Shown here one piece after another: positions 1 to 7,286 of a stretch of 10,993 nucleotides of DNA. Under the pieces are notes generated by a model. That model worked only from the letters and a program-made list of their open reading frames with translations. It did no database searches and was not told where the DNA came from. Position 1 is the first letter of the stretch. Every line of letters starts with the position of its first letter. This stretch comes from Pseudomonadota bacterium (lineage in GTDB: Bacteria > Pseudomonadota > Alphaproteobacteria > Caulobacterales > Caulobacteraceae), in NCBI GenBank assembly GCA_023434265.1, contig JAEYTA010000166.1:1-10993 (forward strand), in the 5' to 3' direction. The translations under genes and the position numbers were made by a program.

Positions 1-105
1 CGACCCCGCCCGACAGCACGTCGTCGCCGCCGCGGCCGAGCATCTGGTCGTTGAAGCGGGTGCCGGTGAAGTCGTCGGCCCCCGAGGTTCCGTCGAAATA
101 CTGGC
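1..105 (-). repeat. RTX calcium-binding block (last visible)
   Basis: Protein-level repeats inside the metalloprotease: GTSGADDFTGTRFNDQ followed by GRGGDDVLSGG, matching the GGxGxDxLx nonapeptide consensus. The array is still running at the window edge, so more repeats and the secretion signal are expected beyond it. Each such nonapeptide normally binds calcium in a parallel beta-roll, folding the protein only after export. Confidence 0.85.
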
Positions 106-3088
106 CGCCGCCGGCGCCCACGATCAGCGTCCCGTCGGCGAAGCGCAGGTGCTCGACGTTGGTGATCGTGTCGGTCCCGTCCGGACCGGTCACCGTCGTC
201 ACCCCGCCGACCGTCGACACCGTCGAGCCGGCCACCGTGCCCGAGAACACCGCCACATCGAAGCCCGCGCCGCCGTCGATCGTGTCGTCGCCGAGCCCGC
301 CGGTGATGGTGTCGTTGCCGCCCAGGCCGTTGATCTCGTCGGCCGAGGCCGTCCCCTCCAGCACGTCGGCGCCGGAAGTGCCGTCGATCGGCTCGTTCGG
401 GTCCACCGGCGCCCCGGTGATGTCGTACAGGCCGTCGGCGAACTGCAGCAGCTCGACGTTGACCAGTTCGTCCGCGCCGTCCGCGCCCGTCACCGTGGTG
501 ACGCCGCCGACCGTGCTGATGGTGTAGGCGCCGCGATTGCCGCTGAACGCCGCCGTGTCCGTGCCCGCGCCGCCGTCGAGCGCGTCGTCGCCGCCGCCGC
601 CGGTCAGAAGGTCGTCGTCGGCTCCGCCGTTCAGCGTGTCCGCCCCGTCGCCCCCCTCCAGGTCGTCCGCCCCGGCGTCGCCGTTCAGGGTCGAGCCGAG
701 GAACAGGATGGGCTCGACCGGCTGGTTCGGCAGGGAGACGTGGAGGGTGTAGGTCGCGCCCGGGTCGACCGGCTGCGAGATGAAGGAGCCTCCGAGCCCC
801 GACTGCCACTCGCCCACCTGGATGTAGTAGGTGCCGGCCGATGTCAGGTTGAAGGTCAGGTGCGAGTTGGTCGACGCGCCGCTGTCGCCCGGGCCCGAGC
901 CGTCGTCGTTGGCGGCCAGTTGCGTCCCCCCAGCGTCGAACAGGCGCAGCGTCGAATCGAAGCTCGCATCGTCGATGTCGAGGACCACCTGGGCCGCCGA
1001 CGTGATGGTGAAGGCGTAGTACTCCAGGCCGCCGTGCGAGGTGGCCAGAACCGTCGCGTGCGGGATGGTGGTGGCGTCCGCGACGCCGTCGCGCGCCATC
1101 AGGTCGAAGCCGCCGGTCAGCGAAACCGCCGTGCCCTGGCTGCCGTTGGCCGTGCCCTGGGCCTTGACGATGTCCGGCGCGCCGCCGGTTTCGCCCGGTG
1201 CGCCCGCGACCAGTCGGTCGTCGCCGCCGCCGCCGTTCAGGGTGTCCACCCCGCCGCCGCCGCGGATGACGTTGGCCCCGGAACTGCCCGTCAGGGTGTC
1301 GGCGTAGGCCGTGCCGACGAGATTCTCGATGCTGGTCAGGGTGTCCGCGCCGGCCCCGCCCGTCGCGGCGCCGGTGGCGAGGTTGACGGTCACGCCGTCG
1401 AAGGCGCCCGAATAGTCGGCCGTGTCGGTCCCCGCCCCGCCGTTCAGCGTGTCGACGCCGAGGCCGCCGATCAGCACATCGGCGCCGTCGCCCCCGTTGA
1501 GCACGTCATTGCCCGAGCCGCCGTCGAGGACGTCGGCGCCGGCCAGACCGTTGATGGTGTCCGAGCCGCCGAGGCCGCCGATGGTGTCGGCGAGGCTGGT
1601 GCCGTTGATGGTGTCGTTGGTCAGGTCGCCGGTGACCACCACGCCGCCGGTCGGCGTCGCGGCGATGGTCTGGTCGTCGAACTTGAGGAACTCGACGTTG
1701 GTGATGGTGTCCGTGCCGTCCGGGCCCGTCACCGTGCCGACGCGGCCGTTCCAGGTGATGGTGTAGGCCGAGCGCACGCCGCTGAAGACCACCGTGTCGG
1801 AGCCCAGGCCGCCGTCGATGACGTCGTTGCCGGCGCCGCCGCGCAGCACGTTGTCCCAGGAGTTGCCGCGCATATTGTCGGCGCCGAAGCCGCCGATGGC
1901 GTTCTCGATCACCGCCCCGACGGCGATCGACACGTTGCCGGTCAGCCCGCCGACGCTGGAGAAGGCCCCCTGGCGCAGGTCGATGGTCGCCGCCTGGGCA
2001 TAGAGCGAGAAGTCGAAGGTGTCGGACCCGTCGGCGTCCCAGACGCAGAACAGCAGCGGGCTGGAGCCGGTGGCGGCGCTGAACCACGGCAGGCCGGCGT
2101 TCGAGTTGAAGCCGTAGGTGGTGTCGCCGGTGCGGGTGCTCATGTTGGCGCCGTACAGGCGCTGGGCGGCGGCGATGTCGTCCATCAGCGGGGCCGAGGC
2201 GTAGCGGTTGAAGCTGCCCCCGGCGAAGTCCGCCCCCGTGACGGTCTCGCTGAAGTAGCTCATCACCGTGTACTGCCGGGAATCCTCGAAGTAGATGGCG
2301 TGGTCCGCATAGGTGATGCTGACGCCCGCGCCGGCGTTGTAGGCCGCCGGGTGGCTCAGGCCGATGGCGTGGCCGATCTCGTGCAGCAGGGTGTGCTGGC
2401 CGTAGCCGAGCAGCACCGGCATGGCGTTGTAGTCGAGCGAGCTGTTGATCCACACATCGCCCTGGACCATGTTCGCGGCGGTCGCCCCCGGCATGCCGCC
2501 CGGCAGATAGGCGAAGGCCGCGGCGCCCGACATGCCCGAGCTGTAGTTGCTGAACAGGATGGTGGCGTTGTTGGAGTACTGGCTGCCGGTGTCGTTGACC
2601 CGGTTGAAGGTGATGTTGGCCACGTCGGACCAGGCCGCCAGCGCCATCTCGGTGGCGGCGATCTGCTGCGCCGAGAACTGCGAGAAGCCGGAGGTGCCTT
2701 CCGGCATGGTCGTCGGGGCGGTCAGGCGGAAGGCGTAGGTCACCGTCGCCGCCTGGCCGAAGCCCGAGGCCCAGCTCCAGTTGTTGCGGGTGATCTGTTC
2801 GCCGGCGTCGTCGGGGCTCAGCGAGGTCTTTCCGTTGGGACCCACGCCGCCGCGGTCGTCGGCGTTGACGATGACGCCCTGGGCGCCGCCCTCGCCGGCC
2901 GAGGTCGCGCCATGGAAGCGCGCGCAGCAGCCGCACACCTGGTAGCTGGCCACGGCCCCGAAGGCCTGAACCGTCTCGACCGCCTCGGCCGTGCCGGTGA
3001 AGCGCTGGGTCGTCCCCGTGAAGCCCTCGAAGGCGTCCAGGAAACGGTCGGAGCCGCCGAAGCGGTTGCTGATGAGGCCGTCGAACAT
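1..3088 (-). CDS. Serralysin-family RTX zinc metalloprotease (peptidase M10), C-terminus cut by window edge
   Basis: Secreted calcium-dependent metalloendopeptidase; serralysins leave the cell by type I (ABC) secretion using a C-terminal signal, here lost beyond the left edge. About 1029 residues are visible without a frameshift. Numbering from the ATG at 3088, residues 85-120 hold the GKTSLSPDDAGEQITR..W segment typical of the start of the serralysin catalytic region. The zinc site HEIGHAIGLSH is at 236-246 with catalytic E237, and the Met-turn is M276 in VMSYFSET. A Peptidase_M10_C-type region and several GGxGxDxLx calcium-binding blocks follow, interrupted by a PPC-like beta domain at about 640-765. 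Cysteines C52, C54 and C55 (CGCC) lie in the N-terminal part. There is no signal peptide, as expected for type I export. Start: an in-frame ATG at 3121 would add MFLLIPRVGDT, but its TTT and TTG codons are atypical here and neither start has a convincing ribosome site. Family is certain; exact start is not. Confidence 0.93.
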   Translation of the reverse strand, partial: MFDGLISNRFGGSDRFLDAFEGFTGTTQRFTGTAEAVETVQAFGAVASYQVCGCCARFHGATSAGEGGAQGVIVNADDRGGVGPNGKTSLSPDDAGEQITRNNWSWASGFGQAATVTYAFRLTAPTTMPEGTSGFSQFSAQQIAATEMALAAWSDVANITFNRVNDTGSQYSNNATILFSNYSSGMSGAAAFAYLPGGMPGATAANMVQGDVWINSSLDYNAMPVLLGYGQHTLLHEIGHAIGLSHPAAYNAGAGVSITYADHAIYFEDSRQYTVMSYFSETVTGADFAGGSFNRYASAPLMDDIAAAQRLYGANMSTRTGDTTYGFNSNAGLPWFSAATGSSPLLFCVWDADGSDTFDFSLYAQAATIDLRQGAFSSVGGLTGNVSIAVGAVIENAIGGFGADNMRGNSWDNVLRGGAGNDVIDGGLGSDTVVFSGVRSAYTITWNGRVGTVTGPDGTDTITNVEFLKFDDQTIAATPTGGVVVTGDLTNDTINGTSLADTIGGLGGSDTINGLAGADVLDGGSGNDVLNGGDGADVLIGGLGVDTLNGGAGTDTADYSGAFDGVTVNLATGAATGGAGADTLTSIENLVGTAYADTLTGSSGANVIRGGGGVDTLNGGGGDDRLVAGAPGETGGAPDIVKAQGTANGSQGTAVSLTGGFDLMARDGVADATTIPHATVLATSHGGLEYYAFTITSAAQVVLDIDDASFDSTLRLFDAGGTQLAANDDGSGPGDSGASTNSHLTFNLTSAGTYYIQVGEWQSGLGGSFISQPVDPGATYTLHVSLPNQPVEPILFLGSTLNGDAGADDLEGGDGADTLNGGADDDLLTGGGGDDALDGGAGTDTAAFSGNRGAYTISTVGGVTTVTGADGADELVNVELLQFADGLYDITGAPVDPNEPIDGTSGADVLEGTASADEINGLGGNDTITGGLGDDTIDGGAGFDVAVFSGTVAGSTVSTVGGVTTVTGPDGTDTITNVEHLRFADGTLIVGAGGGQYFDGTSGADDFTGTRFNDQMLGRGGDDVLSGGV
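122..255 (-). repeat. Third copy of a ~45-residue beta module (VFSG...TVTGPDGTDTITNVE.LRFADG)
   Basis: This is the most C-terminal of three homologous modules in the metalloprotease. It runs from VAVFSG through STVGGVTTVTG and DGTDTITNVEHLRFADG. The STVGGVTTVTG core is identical in protein sequence to the copy at 419-554, while its codons differ at several synonymous positions, so the copies are not recent. The module follows directly after an RTX block, a common arrangement in long RTX proteins. Confidence 0.75.
419..554 (-). repeat. Second copy of the VFSG...NVE.LQFADG beta module
   Basis: Homologous to the modules at 122-255 and 1661-1793. It reads AAFSGNRGAYTISTVGG, then VTTVTGADGADELVNVE, then LLQFADG. 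It sits between two RTX nonapeptide blocks. The DGTD of the other copies is DGAD here. Confidence 0.75.
555..715 (-). repeat. RTX calcium-binding block following the PPC-like domain
   Basis: A run of consecutive nonapeptides: LNGDAGADDLEGGDGADTL, NGGADDDLLTGGGGDDAL and DGGAGTDTAAF. It has the periodic Gly-Gly-x-Gly-x-Asp spacing of RTX beta-rolls and lies directly after the PPC-like domain. Confidence 0.85.
790..1110 (-). other. PPC-like beta-sandwich domain inside the metalloprotease
   Basis: This part of the protein (about residues 660-765) has no RTX repeats. It reads as a bacterial pre-peptidase C-terminal (PPC) type domain: GLEYYAFTITSAAQVVLDIDD, then STLRLFDAGGTQLAANDD, then a Ser/Gly-rich turn, then LTFNLTSAGTYYIQVGEW. 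The pattern of F-x-I, a D-ST-L-x-L-D/F-G strand pair, N-D-D and a final GTYYIQV strand is characteristic of PPC domains in secreted proteases. The assignment comes from pattern recognition and was not tested by a profile search. Confidence 0.7.
1200..1620 (-). repeat. Main RTX calcium-binding array
   Basis: The longest run of GGxGxDxLx nonapeptides in the protein. It begins NGTSLADTIGGLGGSDTING, passes through LAGADVLDGGSGNDVLNGG, DGADVLIGGLGVDTLNGG and AGTDTADYSG, and after a short spacer (FDGVTVNLATG) resumes as GTAYADTLTGSSGANVIRGG and GGVDTLNGGGGDDRL. The spacer matches a short beta linker often seen between RTX blocks. Confidence 0.85.
1661..1793 (-). repeat. First copy of the VFSG...NVEFLKFDD beta module
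   Basis: The most N-terminal of the three modules. It reads VVFSGVRSAYTITWNGR, then VGTVTGPDGTDTITNVE, then FLKFDDQTI. It follows the first short RTX block (GGAGNDVIDGGLGSDT) after the catalytic domain, so module and calcium-binding block alternate along the protein. Confidence 0.75.
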
Positions 3089-3419
3089 CGTATCGCCCAC
3101 CCGAGGGATCAACAGAAACATTCACCGTAACGCCGGCCGCCGAAACGGCAAGCGCCACGGCCGTCGAAAATCGTCCGCAGGTTGCGACCCCGCAGGGTTC
3201 GCTCAGGCGGCGAAGGCCGCCGGGGCCGGGGCCGCCCGCCCCGCCGATCCCGGACGGTCCCGGCCCGCCGGCCGAATCCGGCCCGTCGGCCCTCCTCTCC
3301 CCGGCGCGACGGGGCCGCTCTAGCCGCGCCGTCCCGCCCGGCGCGATCACGATCTTTTGGTCGGCGGGCCTCGCCGGTCGACTGCCGCAACGCCCGCCCG
3401 CCTGCGGCGTTGACGCCCC
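3089..3419. promoter_or_regulatory. Divergent intergenic region between the metalloprotease and ligD
   Basis: 331 bases with no supportable gene; both upstream regions must lie here. On the metalloprotease side, the stretch just before 3121 contains TTGCCG and, 15 bases on, TTACGG (minus strand), a weak promoter-like pair that would place transcription start between the two candidate ATGs. On the ligD side, 3384-3412 can form either of two mutually exclusive stems: GCCGCA 3384-3389 with TGCGGC 3403-3408, or CAACGCC 3388-3394 with GGCGTTG 3406-3412. The middle (3200-3340) is almost pure G+C with short self-complementary runs. An A/T-richer patch lies at 3344-3362. No promoter here is certain. 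Confidence 0.4.
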
Positions 3420-6017
3420 ATGGCGACGCTCGGCGAACTGGACACCTACAAGAAGAAGCGCAACTTCGCGGCCACCCCCGAGCCCGCCGGCAAGAAGGGC
3501 AAGGCCCGCAAGACCGGCCTGCGCTACCTGATCCAGCGCCACGCCGCCACGCGCCTGCACTACGACTTCCGCATCGAGCTGGACGGCGTGCTCAAGTCCT
3601 GGGCGGTGACCAAGGCCCCCTCGCGCGACCCCACCGTCAAGCGCCTCGCCGTCGAGGTCGAGGACCACCCGCTCGACTACGGCTCCTTCGAGGGGACCAT
3701 CCCCGCCGGCAACTACGGCGCCGGCACGGTGCAGATGTGGGACACGGGCGAGTGGGAGCCCCAGGACGACGACCTCGAGGCCGCCTTCCGCAAGGGATCG
3801 GTCAAGATGGTGCTGCACGGCCAGCGCCTGAGCGGCAAATGGGCCCTGATCCGTCTCCGCTCGGACCGGGGCAAGCCGTCCAGGCGCAACAACTGGCTGC
3901 TGATCAAGGAGAAGGACGAATACGCCGTCCCCGGCGAGGGCGAGGCCAACATGGAGATCGACGCCTCCATCACCACCGGTCGCTCGCTGGCCGAGATCGC
4001 CGAGGGGAAGAAGACCTGGGGCTCGCCGAAGAAGACGGATCGCAAGGCTCCGCCCAAGCCGAAGGCCCGCCCGGCCGTCGCCGAGCAGGCCAGCAAGCCG
4101 CACCCCTTCGTCCCCATCCAGCTGTGCAAGATCGCCGACTACCCGCCCCAGGGGACCGGCTGGGCCCACGAGATCAAGTTCGACGGCTACCGCCTGCAGG
4201 TCGCCTCCGGCGGCGGCCGCGCCACCGTCCGCACCCGCAAGGGCCTCGACTGGTCGGCCAAATTCCCCGAGCTGGCCGCCGACGCGGCCCAGTGGCCCGA
4301 CGCCGTGGTCGACGGCGAGCTCTGCGCCCTGGCCGAGAACCACATGCCCGACTTCTCGGCCCTGCAGGCGGCCATCTCCGACCAGCGCACCGGCGACCTC
4401 GTCTACTTCGCCTTCGACCTGCTGTTCGAGGGGCCCGAGGACCTGCGCAAGCTCCCCCTGTCCCACCGCAAGGCCCGGCTGCAGGCTTATATAGACCGCA
4501 TCCCGAAAACCGCCCGCGGCCGGATCCGCTACGTCGACCACTTCGCCACCACCGGCCAGGCCATCCTCGAGAGCGCCTGCCGCATGGACCTCGAGGGCGT
4601 CATCTCCAAGAAACTCGACGCGCCCTACACCGATGGCCGCTCCACCACCTGGCTGAAGTCCAAATGCCGCGGCCGCGACGAGGTCATCATTGGCGGTTGG
4701 ACGTCCGAAGGCTCGCGCTTCCGCTCGCTCATCGTCGGCGTCCGCGACAAGGACGGGCTGCGCCACCTCGGCCGCGTCGGCACCGGCTACAACCAGGCCC
4801 TGCTCAAGACCCTGCTGCCCGCCCTGAAGAAGGCGGAGACCGAGAAGAGCCCTTTCGTCGGCAAGGGCGCGCCGAAGAAGACCCGCACCGCCGGCCAGAC
4901 CGTGCACTGGACCACCCCGACCCTCGTCGCCGAGATCGAGCACGGCGGCTACACCGACACCGGCTCCATCCGCCAGGCCGCCTTCAAGGGCCTCCGCGAC
5001 GACAAGCCCGCCGCCGAGGTCACCGACCGGCCCCAGGCGCCGGCGAAGCGCGGCAAGGAGAAGGGCGCCCCCGCCGACCTGCCCGGCCTGACCGTGCCCG
5101 GCGAGAAGCCGGTCAAGGGCAAGCTGGTCGTTTCCGGCGTGACCATCTCCAACCCCGACAAGGTCCTCTGGCCGGCGGTCGACGGCAAGCCGGCGATCAC
5201 CAAGGCCGAGCTGGTCCGCTATTACGAGATGGCCGCCGGGCGCATCCTGCCGCACGTCGCCGACCGGCCGGTGTCGATCATCCGCGCGCCGGAGGGAATC
5301 ACCGGCGAGAAGTTCTTCCAGCGCCACGCCATGCCCGGCTCCAACCCGCGGCTGAAGCTGATGGATGTGAAGGAGCGCAAGCCCTACGTCGCCGTCTCCG
5401 ACGTCGGCGGCCTCGTCGCCATCGGCCAGTCGGGCGGCCTGGAGCTCCACCCCTGGGGCTGCAAACCCGACGACCCCGAGACCCCCGAACAGGTCACCTT
5501 CGACCTCGACCCTGACGAGGGTCTCGACTTCGAAGACGTCATCGAGGCCGCGAAGATGGTCCGCAAGGAGCTGGAGGGGGTGGGCCTCGCCCCCTTCGTC
5601 AAGACCACCGGCGGCAAGGGCCTGCACGTCGTCGTCCCCATCCGCGCCGACGCCCGCGCCCGCGTCGAATGGGACCAGTGCAAGGCTTTCGCCAAAGAGG
5701 TGTCGGAGATCATGCGCCGGGCCCATCCCGACCGCTTCACCACCACCCTCGCCAAGAAGGCCCGCGGCGGAAAGATCTTCCTCGACTATCTGCGCAACGG
5801 CCGCATGGCCACCGCCGTCGCCCCCTGGTCCCCCCGCGCCCGCCCCGGCGCCGGGATCGCCTTCCCGCTGTCGTGGGGCCAGGTGAAGAAGGGCCTCGAC
5901 CCGAAGGCCTACACCCTCCACGACGCCGCCGCCCTGCTGAAGAAACCCGACCCGTGGAAGGACTTCCGGGCGGCGGAGGAGAACCTGCGGCCGGTGCTGA
6001 AGAAGCTGGGGCTGTAG
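3420..6017 (+). CDS. ligD: Multifunctional ATP-dependent DNA ligase D (phosphoesterase-ligase-polymerase)
   Basis: Central enzyme of bacterial non-homologous end joining: with Ku it processes, fills and seals double-strand breaks. 865 residues carry three domains. (1) The 3'-phosphoesterase, about 1-160, has the QRH..TRLHYDFRIE motif with H41, H47, D49 and R51, plus H83 in EDHPLDYG. (2) The ligase, about 225-530, has the adenylated lysine K253 in KFDGYR, motif III FDLLF 332-336, motif IV EGVISK 392-397 and motif V WLKSKC 411-416. (3) The archaeo-eukaryotic primase-type polymerase, about 570-865, has metal ligands D695 and D697 (FDLDPD), GGKGLHVVVPI, and probable third Asp D789 (IFLDYLRN). Lys/Pro/Ala-rich linkers join the domains. 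An in-frame TGA at 3411-3413 makes the ATG at 3420 the first possible start; no Shine-Dalgarno is visible. Length and domain order match the Pseudomonas/Agrobacterium type. All recognised catalytic motifs are intact. No ku gene lies in the window. Confidence 0.97.
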   Translation: MATLGELDTYKKKRNFAATPEPAGKKGKARKTGLRYLIQRHAATRLHYDFRIELDGVLKSWAVTKAPSRDPTVKRLAVEVEDHPLDYGSFEGTIPAGNYGAGTVQMWDTGEWEPQDDDLEAAFRKGSVKMVLHGQRLSGKWALIRLRSDRGKPSRRNNWLLIKEKDEYAVPGEGEANMEIDASITTGRSLAEIAEGKKTWGSPKKTDRKAPPKPKARPAVAEQASKPHPFVPIQLCKIADYPPQGTGWAHEIKFDGYRLQVASGGGRATVRTRKGLDWSAKFPELAADAAQWPDAVVDGELCALAENHMPDFSALQAAISDQRTGDLVYFAFDLLFEGPEDLRKLPLSHRKARLQAYIDRIPKTARGRIRYVDHFATTGQAILESACRMDLEGVISKKLDAPYTDGRSTTWLKSKCRGRDEVIIGGWTSEGSRFRSLIVGVRDKDGLRHLGRVGTGYNQALLKTLLPALKKAETEKSPFVGKGAPKKTRTAGQTVHWTTPTLVAEIEHGGYTDTGSIRQAAFKGLRDDKPAAEVTDRPQAPAKRGKEKGAPADLPGLTVPGEKPVKGKLVVSGVTISNPDKVLWPAVDGKPAITKAELVRYYEMAAGRILPHVADRPVSIIRAPEGITGEKFFQRHAMPGSNPRLKLMDVKERKPYVAVSDVGGLVAIGQSGGLELHPWGCKPDDPETPEQVTFDLDPDEGLDFEDVIEAAKMVRKELEGVGLAPFVKTTGGKGLHVVVPIRADARARVEWDQCKAFAKEVSEIMRRAHPDRFTTTLAKKARGGKIFLDYLRNGRMATAVAPWSPRARPGAGIAFPLSWGQVKKGLDPKAYTLHDAAALLKKPDPWKDFRAAEENLRPVLKKLGL

Positions 6018-6023
6018 ACCCCG

Positions 6024-6181
6024 CCGCCCGCGCCGCCCCCTCCGTCTCGCCGGCTTCGCCGTCGAGCCACCTCCCCATGCGTGGGGAGGTGACGTCGCGC
6101 TCCGGCTCACCTCCCCATGAGCGAAGGCGAATGGGGAGGACAGACCCGCGTCAGCGGGTCAGGAGGGGGCGGCGCGGGCGG
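6024..6181. repeat. Compound palindromic (MITE-like) intergenic element with 20-bp perfect terminal inverted repeats
   Basis: Seven bases past the ligD stop, the 20 bases at 6024-6043 are the exact reverse complement of 6162-6181. Between them lie four hairpins: 6046-6066 (9 pairs with one mismatch, TTC loop), 6068-6091 (CACCTCCCCA/TGGGGAGGTG, perfect, 4-base loop), 6110-6139 (CCTCCCCAT/ATGGGGAGG, perfect, 12-base loop) and 6143-6160 (GACCCGC/GCGGGTC, perfect, 4-base loop). An alternative 11-bp stem pairs 6082-6092 with 6107-6117, competing with the second and third hairpins. It has no coding capacity and no clear target-site duplication. In RNA it would fold as a closed multi-branch structure and could end or protect the ligD transcript. 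Similar CTCCCC/GGGGAG elements are, as I recall, scattered in Caulobacterales genomes; copy number cannot be checked here. Confidence 0.75.
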
Positions 6182-6240
6182 TCGGAGCAGACGCGAGCTG
6201 ACGGTTGGAACGCGCCCCCCTCGCCGCTACAACCTCCGCC

Positions 6241-7275
6241 ATGACTTCCGCCCCGCTTCCCGACGCCGGCGCCAACTGGGTCGACCGGCATGCGCCGGAG
6301 GGGCTGAAGCCGTGGCTCAAGCTGGGTCGCTTCGACCGGCCGATCGGCATCTGGCTGCTGCTGCTGCCCGGCTGGCAGGGCATCGCCCTGGCGCTGGCGC
6401 AGTATCGCAAGACGCCCGACCTCTACGACGCCTGGCTGTTCCTCGGCTTCGCGCTGGGGGCGTGCCTGATGCGCGCCGCGGGCTGCGCCTTCAACGACAT
6501 CGTCGACCGCGACATCGACGCGAAGGTGGCGCGCACGGCGATGCGGCCGATCCCGTCGGGGCGCATCCCGGTGAAGCAGGCCTGGGCTTTCGTGGTCGGC
6601 TGTTCGCTGGTCAGCCTGCTGATCCTGCTGACCCTCAACTCGACCGCCATTCTCCTCGGCGTCGCCTCCCTCGGACTCGTGGCGGCCTATCCCTTCATGA
6701 AGCGGATCACCTGGTGGCCGCAGGCGTGGCTCGGCCTGACCTTCAACTGGGGGGCGCTGATGGGATTCGCGGCGGCCGTGCCGCTGGCCGCGGCCGTCAT
6801 CCTTCCGCCGGATCTCCGCGACGAGCTCCGCCCCTTCTGGTGGCAGGCCGCCCCCTACGGCGGCCATGCCCTCGCCGTCGCTTGGCAGGCCTACCTCCCC
6901 GCCCTCCTCCTCTACCTCGGCGGCGTATTCTGGACCCTCGGCTACGACACCGTCTATGCCCTGCAGGACATCGAGGACGACGCTATGGTCGGGGTGAAGT
7001 CCTCGGCCCGGCGGCTGGGCGGCAACGTCCGTTCCGGGGTCAGCCTGTTCTACTTCCTCGCCGCCGTCCTCGCCGGCGCCGCCGGCGCTGCGGCCGGCCT
7101 CGGCCCCCTGTTCTGGCTGACGCTGGCGCTCTACGCCCTGCACCTGCTGCGCCAGACCCGCCGCCTGCGCCCCGACGACCCGGCGCTCGCCCTGCGCCTG
7201 TTCAAATCGAACCGCGACGCCGGCCTCGTCCTGCTTCTCGCCATCATCCTCGGCGCCGTTACGCTTCCGCTGTGA
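6241..7275 (+). CDS. ubiA: 4-hydroxybenzoate polyprenyltransferase
   Basis: Integral membrane prenyltransferase that joins a polyprenyl diphosphate to 4-hydroxybenzoate, the first membrane step of ubiquinone synthesis. 344 residues, mostly hydrophobic helices. The two Asp-rich motifs of the UbiA superfamily are present: NDIVDRDID at 85-93, followed by ARTAMRPIPSG, and YDTVYALQDIEDD at 235-247, followed by GVKSSA. The N-terminal RFDRPIGIWLLLLPGWQG signature is also typical of UbiA rather than of heme O synthase or chlorophyll synthase. The ATG at 6241 is preferred; an in-frame TTG at 6205 would add 12 residues with no better ribosome site. No strong Shine-Dalgarno is seen. It lies just after the 6024-6181 element and is followed 11 bases later by the lipoprotein gene, probably co-transcribed. 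Confidence 0.95.
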   Translation: MTSAPLPDAGANWVDRHAPEGLKPWLKLGRFDRPIGIWLLLLPGWQGIALALAQYRKTPDLYDAWLFLGFALGACLMRAAGCAFNDIVDRDIDAKVARTAMRPIPSGRIPVKQAWAFVVGCSLVSLLILLTLNSTAILLGVASLGLVAAYPFMKRITWWPQAWLGLTFNWGALMGFAAAVPLAAAVILPPDLRDELRPFWWQAAPYGGHALAVAWQAYLPALLLYLGGVFWTLGYDTVYALQDIEDDAMVGVKSSARRLGGNVRSGVSLFYFLAAVLAGAAGAAAGLGPLFWLTLALYALHLLRQTRRLRPDDPALALRLFKSNRDAGLVLLLAIILGAVTLPL

Positions 7276-7280
7276 AGGAG
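7275..7280 (+). promoter_or_regulatory. Ribosome binding site of the DUF3298-like lipoprotein gene
   Basis: AAGGAG overlaps the last base of the ubiA stop codon and lies six bases before the ATG at 7287. It fixes the start of the lipoprotein and suggests it is translated from the ubiA transcript. Confidence 0.8.
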
Positions 7281-7286
7281 TCCCCC

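Noticed and set aside
1..1800. Short DNA-level direct repeats as a CRISPR or satellite
   Set aside because: The periodicity is explained by RTX nonapeptide coding in one open frame; there are no conserved repeat/spacer units.
149..3130. A 993-codon open frame on the plus strand antisense to the metalloprotease
   Set aside because: Arg/Ala/Val/Gly-rich shadow produced by the repetitive GGxGxD coding on the other strand; no recognisable domain.
3182..5515. A 777-codon plus-strand open frame overlapping ligD
   Set aside because: An Arg/Pro-rich frame-shifted reading of ligD; the ligD frame carries all the catalytic motifs.
1506..6110. A 1534-codon open frame on the minus strand covering antisense ligD and part of the metalloprotease
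   Set aside because: The translation is low-complexity, rich in Gly, Ala, Arg, Asp and His, with no family motifs. It is the expected mirror of strong third-position G/C bias on real genes, and it lies in the wrong frame across two well-supported genes.
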